Assembly: GCF_010907035.1 (NCBI RefSeq)
Contig: NZ_QUMK01000053.1
Location: forward strand, 1 to 40,253
Length of the DNA: 40,253 bases
Direction: 5' to 3'
Origin: Rhodopseudomonas sp. BR0M22
GTDB lineage: Bacteria; Pseudomonadota; Alphaproteobacteria; Rhizobiales; Xanthobacteraceae
In this document: positions 9,167 through 20,395 of the stretch, in pieces
How positions within the stretch are numbered: the stretch's first letter is position 1
Layout of the letters: each line of letters opens with the position of its first letter
Position numbers and translations under genes: made by a program
Notes under the pieces: model-generated
What the model saw: the letters and a program-made list of their open reading frames with translations, nothing else
What the model was told of the DNA's origin: nothing
Database searches by the model: none

Positions 9167-9634
9167 ATGACCGGGGTGATCGAGCAGAAACTGACCGCGC
9201 AGGGCATCGTGTTGCACGAGCCGGCAAGCCCGGTCGCCAACTATGTCGGCTTCGTCCGCACCGGCAACCTGCTGGTGGTATCCGGGCAGGTCTGCTTCGA
9301 CGGCGAAGGCAAGCTGGTAGCCAAGGGCAAGCTCGGCGCCGACGTCTCGATCGAACAGGGCAATGCCGCGGCGCGCGCCTGCGCGATCAATCTGCTGGCG
9401 CAGCTCAAGGCCGCGCTGGGCGATCTCGACAAGGTGGTGCGTGTGGTGCGGCTGGGCGGCTTCATCAACTCGACGCCTGACTTCGTCGATGGCCCGAAAG
9501 TGCTGAACGGCGCCTCGGACCTGATGGTCGCGGTGTTCGGCGACAAGGGTCGCCACGCCCGCACCACCGTGGGCGTCGCCTCGCTGCCGGCCAATGCCGC
9601 GGTCGAGGTCGAAGGCCTGTTCGAAGTCGCGTAA
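9167..9634 (+). CDS. RidA-family (YjgF/YER057c/UK114) protein
   Basis: A 155-aa protein of the RidA superfamily, in the longer subgroup that keeps the fold (NYVGFVRTGNLLVVSGQVCFD, VVRVVRLGGFINSTPDF) but differs from canonical RidA. Canonical RidA hydrolyses reactive enamine/imine intermediates; whether this subgroup does is unknown. The C-terminal RTTVGVASLPANAAVEVEGLFEV is well conserved in such proteins. I chose the ATG at 9167 preceded by GGGG; an ATG at 9155 is also possible. A glycerophosphodiester phosphodiesterase gene follows 20 bases later and is probably cotranscribed. Confidence 0.87.
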   Translation: MTGVIEQKLTAQGIVLHEPASPVANYVGFVRTGNLLVVSGQVCFDGEGKLVAKGKLGADVSIEQGNAAARACAINLLAQLKAALGDLDKVVRVVRLGGFINSTPDFVDGPKVLNGASDLMVAVFGDKGRHARTTVGVASLPANAAVEVEGLFEVA

Positions 9635-9654
9635 CACGCAGGAGACCCTCGGCG

Positions 9655-10407
9655 ATGCGCGCGCCCGACTGGCTGACCGCCCGACCGGTCGCGCATCGCG
9701 GCCTGCACGACCGCATCCGCGGCATCGTTGAGAACATGCCCGGCGCAATCAATGCGGCGATCGCCGGCAATTTCAACATCGAGGTGGACATCCAGCTCAC
9801 CGCCGACGGCGAAGCGATGGTCCACCATGACGACGATCTCGGCCGGTTGACCGATGGCGCCGGCGCCCTGCTGGGAATGACAGCGGCGCAGCTCCGGCAG
9901 GTGCCGTTCAAGGATACGCCCGAGCGCATGATGTCGGTCGGCGAGCTGTGCGACCTCGTCGCCGGCCGCGTGCCGCTGGTGATCGAGTTGAAGAGCCACT
10001 TCGACGGCGATCGCAAGCTCGCGCGCCGGCTGCTGCAGGTGCTGGACAGCTATCAGGGACCGGTCGCGGCGATGTCGTTCGACCCCGACCAGGTGCTGGC
10101 GCTGCGTCAGCTCGCGCCGAACTTGCCGCGCGGTATCACCGCCGAGCGCCGTTACGACGACGATTATTGGGCCAAGCTCGACGCGGCTCAGCGTGAGCCG
10201 ATGGTGGCGCTGAAGCACGGCTTCAAGACGCAGCCTCACTTCGTCGCCTACCGGGTCGACGATCTCCCCGCCCCGGCGCCCTGGATTGTCCGCAACGTGT
10301 TCGGCTGCGCGCTGCTGGGCTGGACAGTGCGGACACCCGAGCAGCGGGCGCGTGCCGACCGCTACGCCGACCAGATGATCTTCGAAGGCTTTGTTCCGCA
10401 ATCGTGA
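9655..10407 (+). CDS. Glycerophosphodiester phosphodiesterase
   Basis: A 250-aa protein of the GDPD family, a TIM barrel that hydrolyses glycerophosphodiesters to glycerol-3-phosphate and an alcohol. The active-site set is visible: HRG at 14-16, E44 and D46 in NIEVDIQLT, H59-D60 in MVHHDDDLGRLTDG, and the later VIELKSHF. There is no signal peptide, so it is cytoplasmic. It follows the RidA-like gene closely on the same strand and precedes the FemAB-like gene. Its role is probably turnover of deacylated phospholipids. Confidence 0.9.
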   Translation: MRAPDWLTARPVAHRGLHDRIRGIVENMPGAINAAIAGNFNIEVDIQLTADGEAMVHHDDDLGRLTDGAGALLGMTAAQLRQVPFKDTPERMMSVGELCDLVAGRVPLVIELKSHFDGDRKLARRLLQVLDSYQGPVAAMSFDPDQVLALRQLAPNLPRGITAERRYDDDYWAKLDAAQREPMVALKHGFKTQPHFVAYRVDDLPAPAPWIVRNVFGCALLGWTVRTPEQRARADRYADQMIFEGFVPQS

Positions 10408-10492
10408 CCGAACCGGTCTTGAACGAGCCGCGACAAATGCCCAATCTCTTCAGCATGACAGTCACGAGCGCTCTCTCGACCGGTCCGACGGC

Positions 10493-11731
10493 TTGACGAC
10501 ATCGTCCGACATCACGCTCGAAGCGGTCTCGTCGGTGGATGCGATTGCCGCCGCCGATTGGGATGCCTGCGCGGCATCCGGCGTCACCGTTTCGGATCCC
10601 GGATCCGACGCCGGAAGCGGCAGTTCCTGCACCGCCGCGAAAGCTGGCTACAATCCGTTTCTCAGTCACGCATTCTTCGCCGCGCTCGAACAGTCGCGAT
10701 CGGCAAGTCCCCGCACCGGCTGGGGGCCGCGGCACCTGATCGCCCGCGAGGACGGCCGCATCGTCGGGCTCGTGCCGTGCTACCTGAAATCGCATTCGCA
10801 GGGCGAATACGTGTTCGACCGCGGCTGGGCCGATGCCTATGAACGCGCCGGCGGCAGCTACTATCCCAAGCTGCAGGTCTCGGTGCCTTTCACCCCTGCG
10901 ACCGGGCCCCGCCTGCTGATCCGCGAAGGTGCGGATCGGGCGCGCATCGGCGACGCGCTGACCAATGGCTTGATGGCGCTGTGCGATCTCAGCAAGGCGT
11001 CGTCGGTGCACGTCACCTTCGCGCGCGAGAGCGAGTGGCGCTTCCTCGCCGAGCGCGGCTTCCTGCAACGCACCGATCAGCAGTTTCACTGGCACAATGC
11101 CGGCTATTCCAGCTTCGACGATTTCCTCGCGACGCTGAACTCGCGCCATCGCAAGGGCATCAAGCGCGAGCGGCGCGACGCAGTCGCGAACGGCATCACC
11201 ATCCATCACCTCACCGGCGCGGATATCACTGAGGAGGCCTGGGACGCATTCTTCGAGTTCTACATCGAGACCGGCTCGCGCAAATGGGGACGGCCCTACC
11301 TGAACAGGGAGTTCTATTCCCTGATCGGCCAGAGCATGAGCCGGGACGTTCTGCTGGTGATGGCCAAACGCGACGGCCGCTGGATCGCCGGCGCGATCAA
11401 CTTCATCGGCGGCGACACGCTGTTCGGCCGGCATTGGGGCGCGATCGAGCATCACCCGTTTCTGCATTTCGAGGTGTGCTACTATCAGGCTATCGAGTTT
11501 GCGATTGCCCGCGGCCTCGCCGTGGTCGAGGCCGGTGCTCAAGGCGAGCACAAGATCGCGCGTGGCTATCTGCCGCAGACCACCTACTCCGCACACTTCA
11601 TCGCCGATCCGGCACTGCGCCGCGCGATCGCCGATTATCTGAAGCGCGAGCGAATGTATGTCGACGAGATGGGTCGCGAGCTGAGCGAAGCTGGCCCCTT
11701 CAAAAAAGGTAACTTCGCCGATCCGGCTTGA
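10493..11731 (+). CDS. FemAB/GNAT-like acyltransferase (COG3146, DUF482 type)
   Basis: About 412 aa of the peptidoglycan-recognition FemAB-like family. Recognisable segments are NPFLSHAFFAALE, GWGPRHLIARE, FDRGWADAYERAGGSYYPKLQVSVPFTPATGPRL (parts), SRHRKGIKRERR and RHWGAIEHHPFLHFEVCYYQAIEFA. The family has a GNAT-type fold and is thought to transfer acyl or aminoacyl groups; the substrate is not known. The start is uncertain: the frame contains no ATG before the domain, only TTG codons at 10391 and 10493. I prefer 10493 because the earlier one overlaps the preceding gene. A short Ser/Gly-rich insertion (about residues 33-48) interrupts the usual N-terminal motif. Confidence 0.82.
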   Translation: MTTSSDITLEAVSSVDAIAAADWDACAASGVTVSDPGSDAGSGSSCTAAKAGYNPFLSHAFFAALEQSRSASPRTGWGPRHLIAREDGRIVGLVPCYLKSHSQGEYVFDRGWADAYERAGGSYYPKLQVSVPFTPATGPRLLIREGADRARIGDALTNGLMALCDLSKASSVHVTFARESEWRFLAERGFLQRTDQQFHWHNAGYSSFDDFLATLNSRHRKGIKRERRDAVANGITIHHLTGADITEEAWDAFFEFYIETGSRKWGRPYLNREFYSLIGQSMSRDVLLVMAKRDGRWIAGAINFIGGDTLFGRHWGAIEHHPFLHFEVCYYQAIEFAIARGLAVVEAGAQGEHKIARGYLPQTTYSAHFIADPALRRAIADYLKRERMYVDEMGRELSEAGPFKKGNFADPA

Positions 11732-11780
11732 CCCGCCCTTGCACGGCGGGGACAATCGCGCCGCCAAGCCTGGAGCAGCC

Positions 11781-12209
11781 ATGACCGCCTACGATCCCGA
11801 GAATATCTTCGCCAAAATCCTGCGCGGCGAAATCCCGTGTCACAAAATCTATGAAGACGATCACGTCTTCGCCTTCCTCGACATCATGCCGCGTTCGACC
11901 GGCCACACGCTGGTGATCCCCAAAGCACCGGCGCGTAATATCCTCGACATCACGCCCGAGGATTTCGCCCATGTGGCGCGCGGTGCGCACAAGATCGCAC
12001 ACGCGGCGATGAAGGCGTTCAAGGCCGACGGCATCGTCGTACAGCAGTTCAGCGAACCGGCCGCCGGCCAAGTCGTCTACCATCTGCACATGCACGTCAT
12101 GCCCCGCCACGATGGCGTGCCGCTGCTGCCGCCGGCCTCGCGCAAGGAGGAGACCGCGGTGCTCGAACAACACGCCGCGCAACTGAAGGCGGCGCTGGCT
12201 GAGGGCTGA
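11781..12209 (+). CDS. HIT family nucleotide hydrolase
   Basis: A 142-aa histidine-triad protein. The catalytic motif HLHMH lies at residues 101-105, followed by MPRH. The N-terminal ENIFAKILRGEIPCHKIYEDD is typical of the Hint/HinT-like bacterial group, which cleaves nucleoside phosphoramidates. I chose the ATG at 11781, preceded by GGAG at a good distance; the frame is open 14 codons further upstream. It is convergent with trmO with only 5 bases between the stops. Confidence 0.92.
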   Translation: MTAYDPENIFAKILRGEIPCHKIYEDDHVFAFLDIMPRSTGHTLVIPKAPARNILDITPEDFAHVARGAHKIAHAAMKAFKADGIVVQQFSEPAAGQVVYHLHMHVMPRHDGVPLLPPASRKEETAVLEQHAAQLKAALAEG

Positions 12210-12214
12210 AGGCG

Positions 12215-12679
12215 CTACTTCACCATCGAGTGCACGCAGCGGTCCGGCTTCAGGTCGATCAGCGGCGTGCCGTCCAGGCAATCGAGGCCGCGCACCAGCA
12301 CGGTCGCGCCCTCGATCCCGACCACCGACACTGCCGAGATACCAATCGGATTTGGCCGCAGCGGCGAGCGCAGCGCGAACGTGCCGCGCGGTCCGTCGAT
12401 TCCGTGGCCGCGCTGGATCACCAGATCGCGGCGCGACAGATGCAGCCAGTACACCACCTGCGCGTGGGCGAACTTGTCCAGCCCCTGCAGAGCCTGCGTC
12501 CACGGCTCGAAGATCTCGAGCCGGCAGACCGGTCCGTCGGGATTGCCCTGTCGCGGCGTCTCGCCGCGCGAGGTCCAGGGCGTGCGAATGCGACCGATGA
12601 ATACCAGACCGGCATCGGTCGGCGGCGGCGCCTCGACCACCACTTCGCCTTCGCGGATTTCGCCTCTATCCATCGCCAT
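12215..12679 (-). CDS. trmO: tRNA (N6-threonylcarbamoyladenosine37-N6)-methyltransferase TrmO
   Basis: A 154-aa protein of the TrmO (TsaA/YaeB) family, which uses SAM to methylate t6A at position 37 of ANN-decoding tRNAs. Family motifs are FIGRIRTPW, CRLEIFEPWTQALQGLD, GPRGTFALRSPLRPNPIG and the late DLKPDRC. It corresponds to the N-terminal beta-barrel domain; the C-terminal domain of the longer E. coli protein is absent, as in many bacteria. I chose the ATG at 12679, preceded by GGAAGG; a second ATG lies two codons on. The azlD gene ends 46 bases upstream on the same strand. Confidence 0.87.
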   Translation of the reverse strand: MAMDRGEIREGEVVVEAPPPTDAGLVFIGRIRTPWTSRGETPRQGNPDGPVCRLEIFEPWTQALQGLDKFAHAQVVYWLHLSRRDLVIQRGHGIDGPRGTFALRSPLRPNPIGISAVSVVGIEGATVLVRGLDCLDGTPLIDLKPDRCVHSMVK

Positions 12680-12725
12680 TCGCCTTCCGGTTGATGGTTT
12701 GGTGTAGCGCGAAACCGATCCGGTT

Positions 12726-13070
12726 TCACCGCCACCAAAGTTGGCCAATGACGAGCACCACCTCTCCGGCGACCACACCGGCGAAAATCGATCGTCGTGC
12801 GAGCAGGAACACGGCAAGGCCGGCCGCAACCGCCCCATAACGCAACAGAGCGGGTACACCCGCCAGCGCGCCGGGCGGCAGCACCAGGATCTGCGCGATC
12901 ACGCCGGCCAGGATCGCGGTAGCGACCGCGCGCACCCAGATCAAAAGCTCCGAGCCTTCGTCGATGCCGCCGCCGAGCCACAGCCCAAGCATCCGCCACA
13001 GTTCGTTCGGCAGGAAGCCGGCGAGCACGAGCACCACCAGCGCCTGCCAGTCGCCGATAAAGCCGCTCAT
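12726..13070 (-). CDS. azlD: AzlD-type branched-chain amino acid exporter subunit
   Basis: A 114-aa protein with about four hydrophobic segments, starting MSGFIGDWQALVVLVLAGF and containing FLPNELWRMLGLWL. This is the AzlD pattern, the small partner of AzlC in two-component LIV-E/AzlCD exporters of branched-chain or related amino acids. Its ATG overlaps the azlC stop by four bases (ATGA), so the two proteins are translationally coupled and probably form one complex in the inner membrane. The frame continues upstream inside azlC but has no other plausible start. The substrate is inferred only from the family. Confidence 0.87.
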   Translation of the reverse strand: MSGFIGDWQALVVLVLAGFLPNELWRMLGLWLGGGIDEGSELLIWVRAVATAILAGVIAQILVLPPGALAGVPALLRYGAVAAGLAVFLLARRSIFAGVVAGEVVLVIGQLWWR

Positions 13071-13804
13071 GCGCGCCTCCGCCGCCGCATCCAATGGACG
13101 CCGTAGGCAATGGTCCCTGCAGAGACACCGCTGATCAGCACGTCGACGCCGGTGTGCAGCAGTGCCACCAGCGGAAACAGCGCAAGCCCGAGCACCAGAG
13201 CAACGAAGTCGGCCAGTTCGCGGCAGTTGCGCGCGGTCGACAGCAGAAACGCCAGCGGCGTCAGCAGAAGGATCGCGGCACCCAACGATTGCGGCAGATT
13301 GGCCGCGAGCAGATAGCCGATCACATTGGCGATCAGGCACACGGTAACCAGACCGGTGCCGAGGCCGACAGTGAATACGATGCGCCGCTCGCGCGGGACC
13401 TGCGGGAGCAGCCGAAAGCACTCGACCCACAGAGTCACCGCCACGAAATGCGCCGGCAGGATCAGCTGCCGCAGCTTGGTGGTCGGCGTCCGCAGCATCG
13501 GCAGCACCGACACCACCATCGGAAGCAGCCGGATCGCGCTGACGGTGACGGCGATCGCCGCCTGAATTGCGGTGGCACCAGAACCGAGCGTCGAAATCAG
13601 AATGATCTGGGCCGGCCCCGCCCACATCAGCACCGTGGAGACGAGCAGCCAGCCGAGGCTGAAATGGCTATCATGCGCCAACGCGCCGATACCAAGATAG
13701 GTGGCGAACAGCACCAGCGTCAGCACCGTCTGGCCGGCCGCCATCAAGCCGCGGAGATAGGCGCGCAGCGGGGTCTGCCAGTGCGGAGATTCGAGAGACG
13801 GCAC
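13067..13804 (-). CDS. azlC: AzlC-type branched-chain amino acid exporter subunit
   Basis: A 245-aa membrane protein of the AzlC family, with LMWAGPAQIILISTLGSGAT and VSAIRLLPMVVSVLPMLR as diagnostic segments and six or so hydrophobic stretches. It is the large subunit of the AzlCD exporter. The C-terminus ends in a short run of Arg (RRRRRA), consistent with a cytoplasmic end. It heads the two-gene unit azlC-azlD. The 90 bases upstream to the lytic transglycosylase stop contain no visible terminator. Confidence 0.9.
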   Translation of the reverse strand: MPSLESPHWQTPLRAYLRGLMAAGQTVLTLVLFATYLGIGALAHDSHFSLGWLLVSTVLMWAGPAQIILISTLGSGATAIQAAIAVTVSAIRLLPMVVSVLPMLRTPTTKLRQLILPAHFVAVTLWVECFRLLPQVPRERRIVFTVGLGTGLVTVCLIANVIGYLLAANLPQSLGAAILLLTPLAFLLSTARNCRELADFVALVLGLALFPLVALLHTGVDVLISGVSAGTIAYGVHWMRRRRRA

Positions 13805-13894
13805 GGAGATTCCGATCGGTCGATTGCGCCGGCATAACGGGCAGTAAATCGCGAGCGGTCAAGGCCGCGCACTGCGGCTCTGATCTGCCACGCG

Positions 13895-14935
13895 CTACCC
13901 TGGCATCCCCCGATTGCGCAGCACCAGACAGGCCTGCCCGGCCCGGCGGATCTGCTTGCACAGATCGTCGGCCTCGCCGCGGGTGTCGGCGCCGATCCGC
14001 ACTTGAAAAAACGGCCGCGTGCCGCGACTGCGAAACACCGCGCTCAGCAACGTCGGATCGCGCTCGCCGATCACCGTACTCAACCGCGACATCGCCCGCG
14101 CGTAGCTCGCCAGCGCGCGGTTGCGATTGAAGCCGGCAGCGAGTTGCACGCCCCACGGCCGGTCCGCGCCGAGCTTGACGCGTTGTTCCAGCTCGGCGAC
14201 GAACGGGTTCGGCGCCCGCTTCAACAGCGCCATCAGGGTGCGGCAGTCGGTGTCGGCCTTGGTCTCCGGTAGCTTCGCAGCGCTCCCCGCTTTGGCCCAG
14301 TCGTCGACCGAACTGCCGGTGATCGCGAACACGTAGTCCCGCGTTTGCAGCGGCATGCCCCCGGTGCCGGCGAGCCATTCCTGCACCCGGCGCGGCCCGG
14401 CATTGTAGGCCGCGGCCGCGAGGCCGAGATTGCCGAACTGCTCGCGCAGCTCCTTCAGAAACTCGGCCGATTTCGGCAGCGCCTGCACCGGATCGAACGG
14501 ATCGAGCAACCGGCGCTCGCTGGCGGTGCCGGGCATGAACTGCGCGATACCCTGCGCGCGCTTGCCGCTCCGCGTCACCGGCCCGACGGCATCGGGCTGA
14601 AACCGGCTCTCCTGCCAGATCACCCGGGCGAAAAACTCGAGCGGCAGATCGTGCGCCTTGGCAGCCGACTCGATCATCAGACAGATCGACTCGCGCGTAT
14701 CGGCTTCTCCACCCTTGTCCGCTTCAACAGCCGGCCTGTCGCCGGGTTTGGCTTGATCGGGGGGTACGGCAGGCTTGGCTTGGTCCGCTGCAGCAGCGGG
14801 CTGGCTGGGGGCGGCCGCGGCCGGCGGTGCGGCGGCGTCCGTCTTTGGTTGCGGCGTTTCCTCTGCATGCGCCGGCGCGCACGCGAGCAAGACCAGCACC
14901 GCCGCGACGGACGCGAGCCGTGGCGGCAAGATCAT
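13895..14935 (-). CDS. Lytic murein transglycosylase with SPOR-like C-terminus
   Basis: A 346-aa exported protein: signal peptide (residues 1-24, ACAPAHA), an Ala/Pro/Gln-rich linker to about 75, an SLT domain, and a C-terminal SPOR-like segment (about 308-342, FFQVRIGADTRGEADDLCKQ). The SLT signature is clear: catalytic E109 in WQESRF, GIAQFMPGTA at 129-138 and AAAYNAGP. It should cleave peptidoglycan to anhydro-muropeptides in the periplasm; the SPOR-like tail could target it to denuded glycan at the division site. I chose the ATG at 14935, preceded by GAAGGA, because it opens the signal peptide; the frame extends 67 codons further. It is divergent from the glycosyltransferase gene. Confidence 0.9.
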   Translation of the reverse strand: MILPPRLASVAAVLVLLACAPAHAEETPQPKTDAAAPPAAAAPSQPAAAADQAKPAVPPDQAKPGDRPAVEADKGGEADTRESICLMIESAAKAHDLPLEFFARVIWQESRFQPDAVGPVTRSGKRAQGIAQFMPGTASERRLLDPFDPVQALPKSAEFLKELREQFGNLGLAAAAYNAGPRRVQEWLAGTGGMPLQTRDYVFAITGSSVDDWAKAGSAAKLPETKADTDCRTLMALLKRAPNPFVAELEQRVKLGADRPWGVQLAAGFNRNRALASYARAMSRLSTVIGERDPTLLSAVFRSRGTRPFFQVRIGADTRGEADDLCKQIRRAGQACLVLRNRGMPG

Positions 14936-15077
14936 ACGCGGTTTTCCTTCGACAGCCGCATTCCTTGACTCACCCAGGCAGCGGATCGGCAATTTCGACG
15001 CCGTTTCGGGAACGCATGATGGCCGAAACTGATCCGAATGCCAGCGATGCAGCCAGCGGCAAGAACTGCGCGAGAGT

Positions 15078-17414
15078 GTGGGACGAAACGGCGCAGCAAT
15101 ACCGCAAGCCTCGTTGTCGCCTCGTCTTTCCGGCAATTGCTTGCACGACCCATTGGACTACAACGTCGGTTCGAAACGCCACACGCGAACCGCGGCAACG
15201 ATACCGCCGGTTCGGACTCGCCAAGGGACGACGACCATCAAGCGCAAGCAACCCAAACAGCGCCGACCGAAGAAGAAGCATCACGGCAGCCAACCGCGCC
15301 CGTCCAGCGCGGCGCAAGCGCTGCCGCCTGACGATCAGGCCTCCACTTCTCCAAGCGTCGATCAGGCTCCGCCGTCCGCCTCGCCAGCGACTGTGAATTC
15401 TGTGTCGGCGGCTGCAGAGCCGCGTCCGGCATCGCCGCCTGTCAAACCGCAGCCGTCGTCCAAACCGCAGCCAGGCCCCAAGCCGAAGCAGCATCCAAGC
15501 AAGACCGCGAAGCCGATGCAGTCCGGGACTGCCGCCATGCCGGCCGCCGCGCCTGCTGCAGTCTCGAAGCCGGCCGCGGCGCGCGCCGGATTCCTCCCCC
15601 TCACTTTGTTGCTCGGCGCCTGCGACAGTCTTTTCGACATGCTGCGCAGCCGTCCGCAGAGGCTGCTGCTCTGGATCCTCGGCCTGTACGGCACGCTGTG
15701 GTTCGTCAGTGCGGTCAGCTTCCCTGGGCTGCCGGCGGTCGGCTACGAGATGGCGCTGTTCGGCAGCGAGTTCCAGGGCGGCTACTGGAAGTACGCGCCG
15801 CTGGCACCCTGGCTGACAGAGCTCGCCTCGCTCGCCACAGGACGGTGGACCGGCGCGCAGCTTCTGCTGGCACTCGGCTCCGCGCTGATGACGCTGGCGC
15901 TGCTGTGGCGCCTCGGCGCCGCGATCGTCGGCGCCAGCGGCGCAACGCTGGCGGTGGCGCTGACGATCTTGATCGGCTGCTTCGGCCCGCAAGTCACCGC
16001 CTACGATCCGGCGATCGCCAGCCTGCCCTTCTCTGTCGCCGTCGTGCTGCTGTATCGCCGCGCCGTGCTGGGGGGCGCACGGTCGAGCTGGATCGGCCTT
16101 GGCATCGCCGCTGCGCTGCTGATCGCCACCAATCACGCCGGCGCGGCGCTCGTGCTCGTGCTGCTCGGACACCTCCTGCTGACGGCAGATGGCCGCCGCC
16201 ATCTGGCGACCGCCGGTCCGGCGGTCGCGGCGGTTGCCTGTTTCGTGGTGCTGTTGCCCCACCTGATGTGGCTCGCGCAGGCCCACGTCGCAGCGCCGGT
16301 GCCGGAAGACGGCACCACTGCGCTGTGGCCAAGGATCAGCACCGCATTCGCCTTCGTGTTCGGCCAGATCGGACTGAGCCTCGGATTGATCGTGGTCGCA
16401 GCGCTCGCCTTGATACCGCGCATGCCGCTGCGGGGCGAAACAACGGAGCTCGTACTCGGCGCTCCGACCGCGTTCGATCGCTCGCTGCTGGTCTCGGTCG
16501 CAGTGCTGCCGTCGATTCTGGTCGCTCTCGGCAGCGTGTTCGACTGGTTCACGATCGGCGCCTACACCGGCAGTGCGCTGGTGGCGTTCTCCGGTCTGGC
16601 TCTGGTGGCGCTGCTGCCGGCCCGGCTGACCATTCGGGCGCCGCGGCTCGCGATCGCCGCCTGGATGCTGGTGCTGTTCGGCGTACCGATCGGCTATGCG
16701 ACCTCGACTTACTCCCGTGCCTACGGCAGCGGGCCGGTGCCGACCGAGCTGTATCCGGCCAAGGCGCTGTCGAAAGCCATGCAATCGGTCTGGAAGAGCC
16801 GGACCACCCGCCCGCTCGACATCGTCACCGGCAGCACGCGCGAGGCCGGCTTCGTCGCCGCCTACGCCTCACCGCGACCATCGGTGTTCATCGACGCCGA
16901 TTTCACCAAGAGCCCCTGGATCACGGCCGACCGGCTGAAACACTCCGGCACCCTGGTGCTGTGGAGCACCGACGAATTCAATCGCACCGGCGAGCTGCCG
17001 GGACCGTATCGAAGTACACTTGGCAATGCGTCCCCGGTGTTCGGCACCCTGGTGCTCCCGCTCGGCGGCGGCAAGCTGAAGGCCTACGGTTGGGCGATGA
17101 TCCCGCCCGACGGCGTGGTGCTGCCGCCTCCGGCCTCGGCGGCGCCGCCGGCGCCGACCGTGGCTCCAGCACCGACACCACCCTCGCCTGCTCCAGCGCC
17201 CATCCCACCCGGCCCGCCTGTTGCCGCTCCGGAGGAATCGCAGCCTGCTCCGCCCGAGGCTGCAGAGCCTGCTGCTCCGCCCGCAACTTCGCCTGCGCAG
17301 CCACCTGCTCAGCCTCCTGCGGCCGAGCCAGAAAAGCGGGAAGCTCCCGCCCCGGCGTCCGCGGAGGAGCAGCCGTCTCCGGCCGGACCGTCGCCGACCC
17401 GGATGCCGGAATAG
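15078..17414 (+). CDS. GT39-like membrane glycosyltransferase with Pro-rich ends (start uncertain)
   Basis: Up to 778 aa. A hydrophobic core (about residues 175-560) has many TM segments, with ALFGSEFQGGYWKYAPLAPWLTELA (part), the Glu/Asp-containing loop of ArnT/PMT-type transferases, and the DPAIASLPFS loop. It should move a sugar from a lipid carrier to an envelope target; the acceptor is unknown. The N-terminal 160 residues are Lys/Pro/Gln-rich. The C-terminal 90 are almost entirely Pro/Ala/Glu. The only canonical starts are GTG 15078, TTG codons soon after, and ATG 15516. The first 50 codons from the GTG are poor in G/C at third positions, so translation probably begins later; an AAGGGA site is placed 8 bases before an in-frame ATC at 15237. 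A bidirectional terminator follows the stop. Confidence 0.8.
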   Translation: MGRNGAAIPQASLSPRLSGNCLHDPLDYNVGSKRHTRTAATIPPVRTRQGTTTIKRKQPKQRRPKKKHHGSQPRPSSAAQALPPDDQASTSPSVDQAPPSASPATVNSVSAAAEPRPASPPVKPQPSSKPQPGPKPKQHPSKTAKPMQSGTAAMPAAAPAAVSKPAAARAGFLPLTLLLGACDSLFDMLRSRPQRLLLWILGLYGTLWFVSAVSFPGLPAVGYEMALFGSEFQGGYWKYAPLAPWLTELASLATGRWTGAQLLLALGSALMTLALLWRLGAAIVGASGATLAVALTILIGCFGPQVTAYDPAIASLPFSVAVVLLYRRAVLGGARSSWIGLGIAAALLIATNHAGAALVLVLLGHLLLTADGRRHLATAGPAVAAVACFVVLLPHLMWLAQAHVAAPVPEDGTTALWPRISTAFAFVFGQIGLSLGLIVVAALALIPRMPLRGETTELVLGAPTAFDRSLLVSVAVLPSILVALGSVFDWFTIGAYTGSALVAFSGLALVALLPARLTIRAPRLAIAAWMLVLFGVPIGYATSTYSRAYGSGPVPTELYPAKALSKAMQSVWKSRTTRPLDIVTGSTREAGFVAAYASPRPSVFIDADFTKSPWITADRLKHSGTLVLWSTDEFNRTGELPGPYRSTLGNASPVFGTLVLPLGGGKLKAYGWAMIPPDGVVLPPPASAAPPAPTVAPAPTPPSPAPAPIPPGPPVAAPEESQPAPPEAAEPAAPPATSPAQPPAQPPAAEPEKREAPAPASAEEQPSPAGPSPTRMPE

Positions 17415-17435
17415 CGCTTGATAGGCCGCCAAACG

Positions 17436-17469
17436 AAGAGGCCGGCGATCTCTCGCCGGCCTCTTTAAT
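17436..17469. terminator. Bidirectional terminator between glycosyltransferase and clpA
   Basis: A 13-bp perfect inverted repeat (AAGAGGCCGGCGA / TCGCCGGCCTCTT) with a 4-base loop has T residues on the right and A residues on the left. It can serve both convergent genes. Confidence 0.88.
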
Positions 17470-17489
17470 TGAGAACTCTTGTTTCAGGA

Positions 17490-19877
<2,388 letters not shown>

Positions 19878-20065
19878 TGCGTCCTCTGTGTCCCCCGCTG
19901 ATCATGATCGCCGCTGCTCCGTGACGCAACAACAACCTTTCCAGATATAGTGTCCAAACCTGATCGCGGAAGACCGGTTCCGTATCAGTGTGTTCACCAG
20001 CAGGCCCGGGAAAACCCGCCTCCTTTCGCGGATGCAAGACCCATTCCGACTTCAGCCGCGCGCTG

Positions 20066-20395
20066 TTATTTTTTCTCCATCACGCATTGCAGAGGGTGCT
20101 GGTGCTTTCGGGCGAAATCCATCACCTGCGTCACCTTGGTCTCGGCGATCTCGTAGGTAAAGACGCCGCATTCGCCGATCCCATGGTGATGGACGTGGAG
20201 CATCACCTTGGTGGCCGCCTCGACATCCATCTGGAAGAACTTCTCCAAAACGTGGACGACGAATTCCATCGGCGTGTAATCGTCGTTCAGGATCAGCACG
20301 CGATACAGGTTCGGGCGTTTGGTCCGAGGCTTGGTCTTGGTGATGACCGACGTGGACGGTGTATTCGGGCCGGCGCGCCCGCCGTCCCCGGCCAT
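20066..20395 (-). CDS. clpS: ClpS adaptor (N-end rule)
   Basis: A 109-aa protein: a polar N-terminal tail of about 30 residues (which enters ClpA) and the ClpS core. The N-degron pocket residues are visible in [19 protein letters not shown] (Asn-Asp-Asp, Thr, Met) and [14 protein letters not shown] (His). It delivers proteins with bulky hydrophobic N-terminal residues to ClpAP. The start is uncertain: ATG at 20395 fits the length of related ClpS proteins, while ATG at 20464 would add 23 residues. clpA starts 188 bases downstream, so the genes may share a transcript. Confidence 0.92.
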   Translation of the reverse strand: MAGDGGRAGPNTPSTSVITKTKPRTKRPNLYRVLILNDDYTPMEFVVHVLEKFFQMDVEAATKVMLHVHHHGIGECGVFTYEIAETKVTQVMDFARKHQHPLQCVMEKK

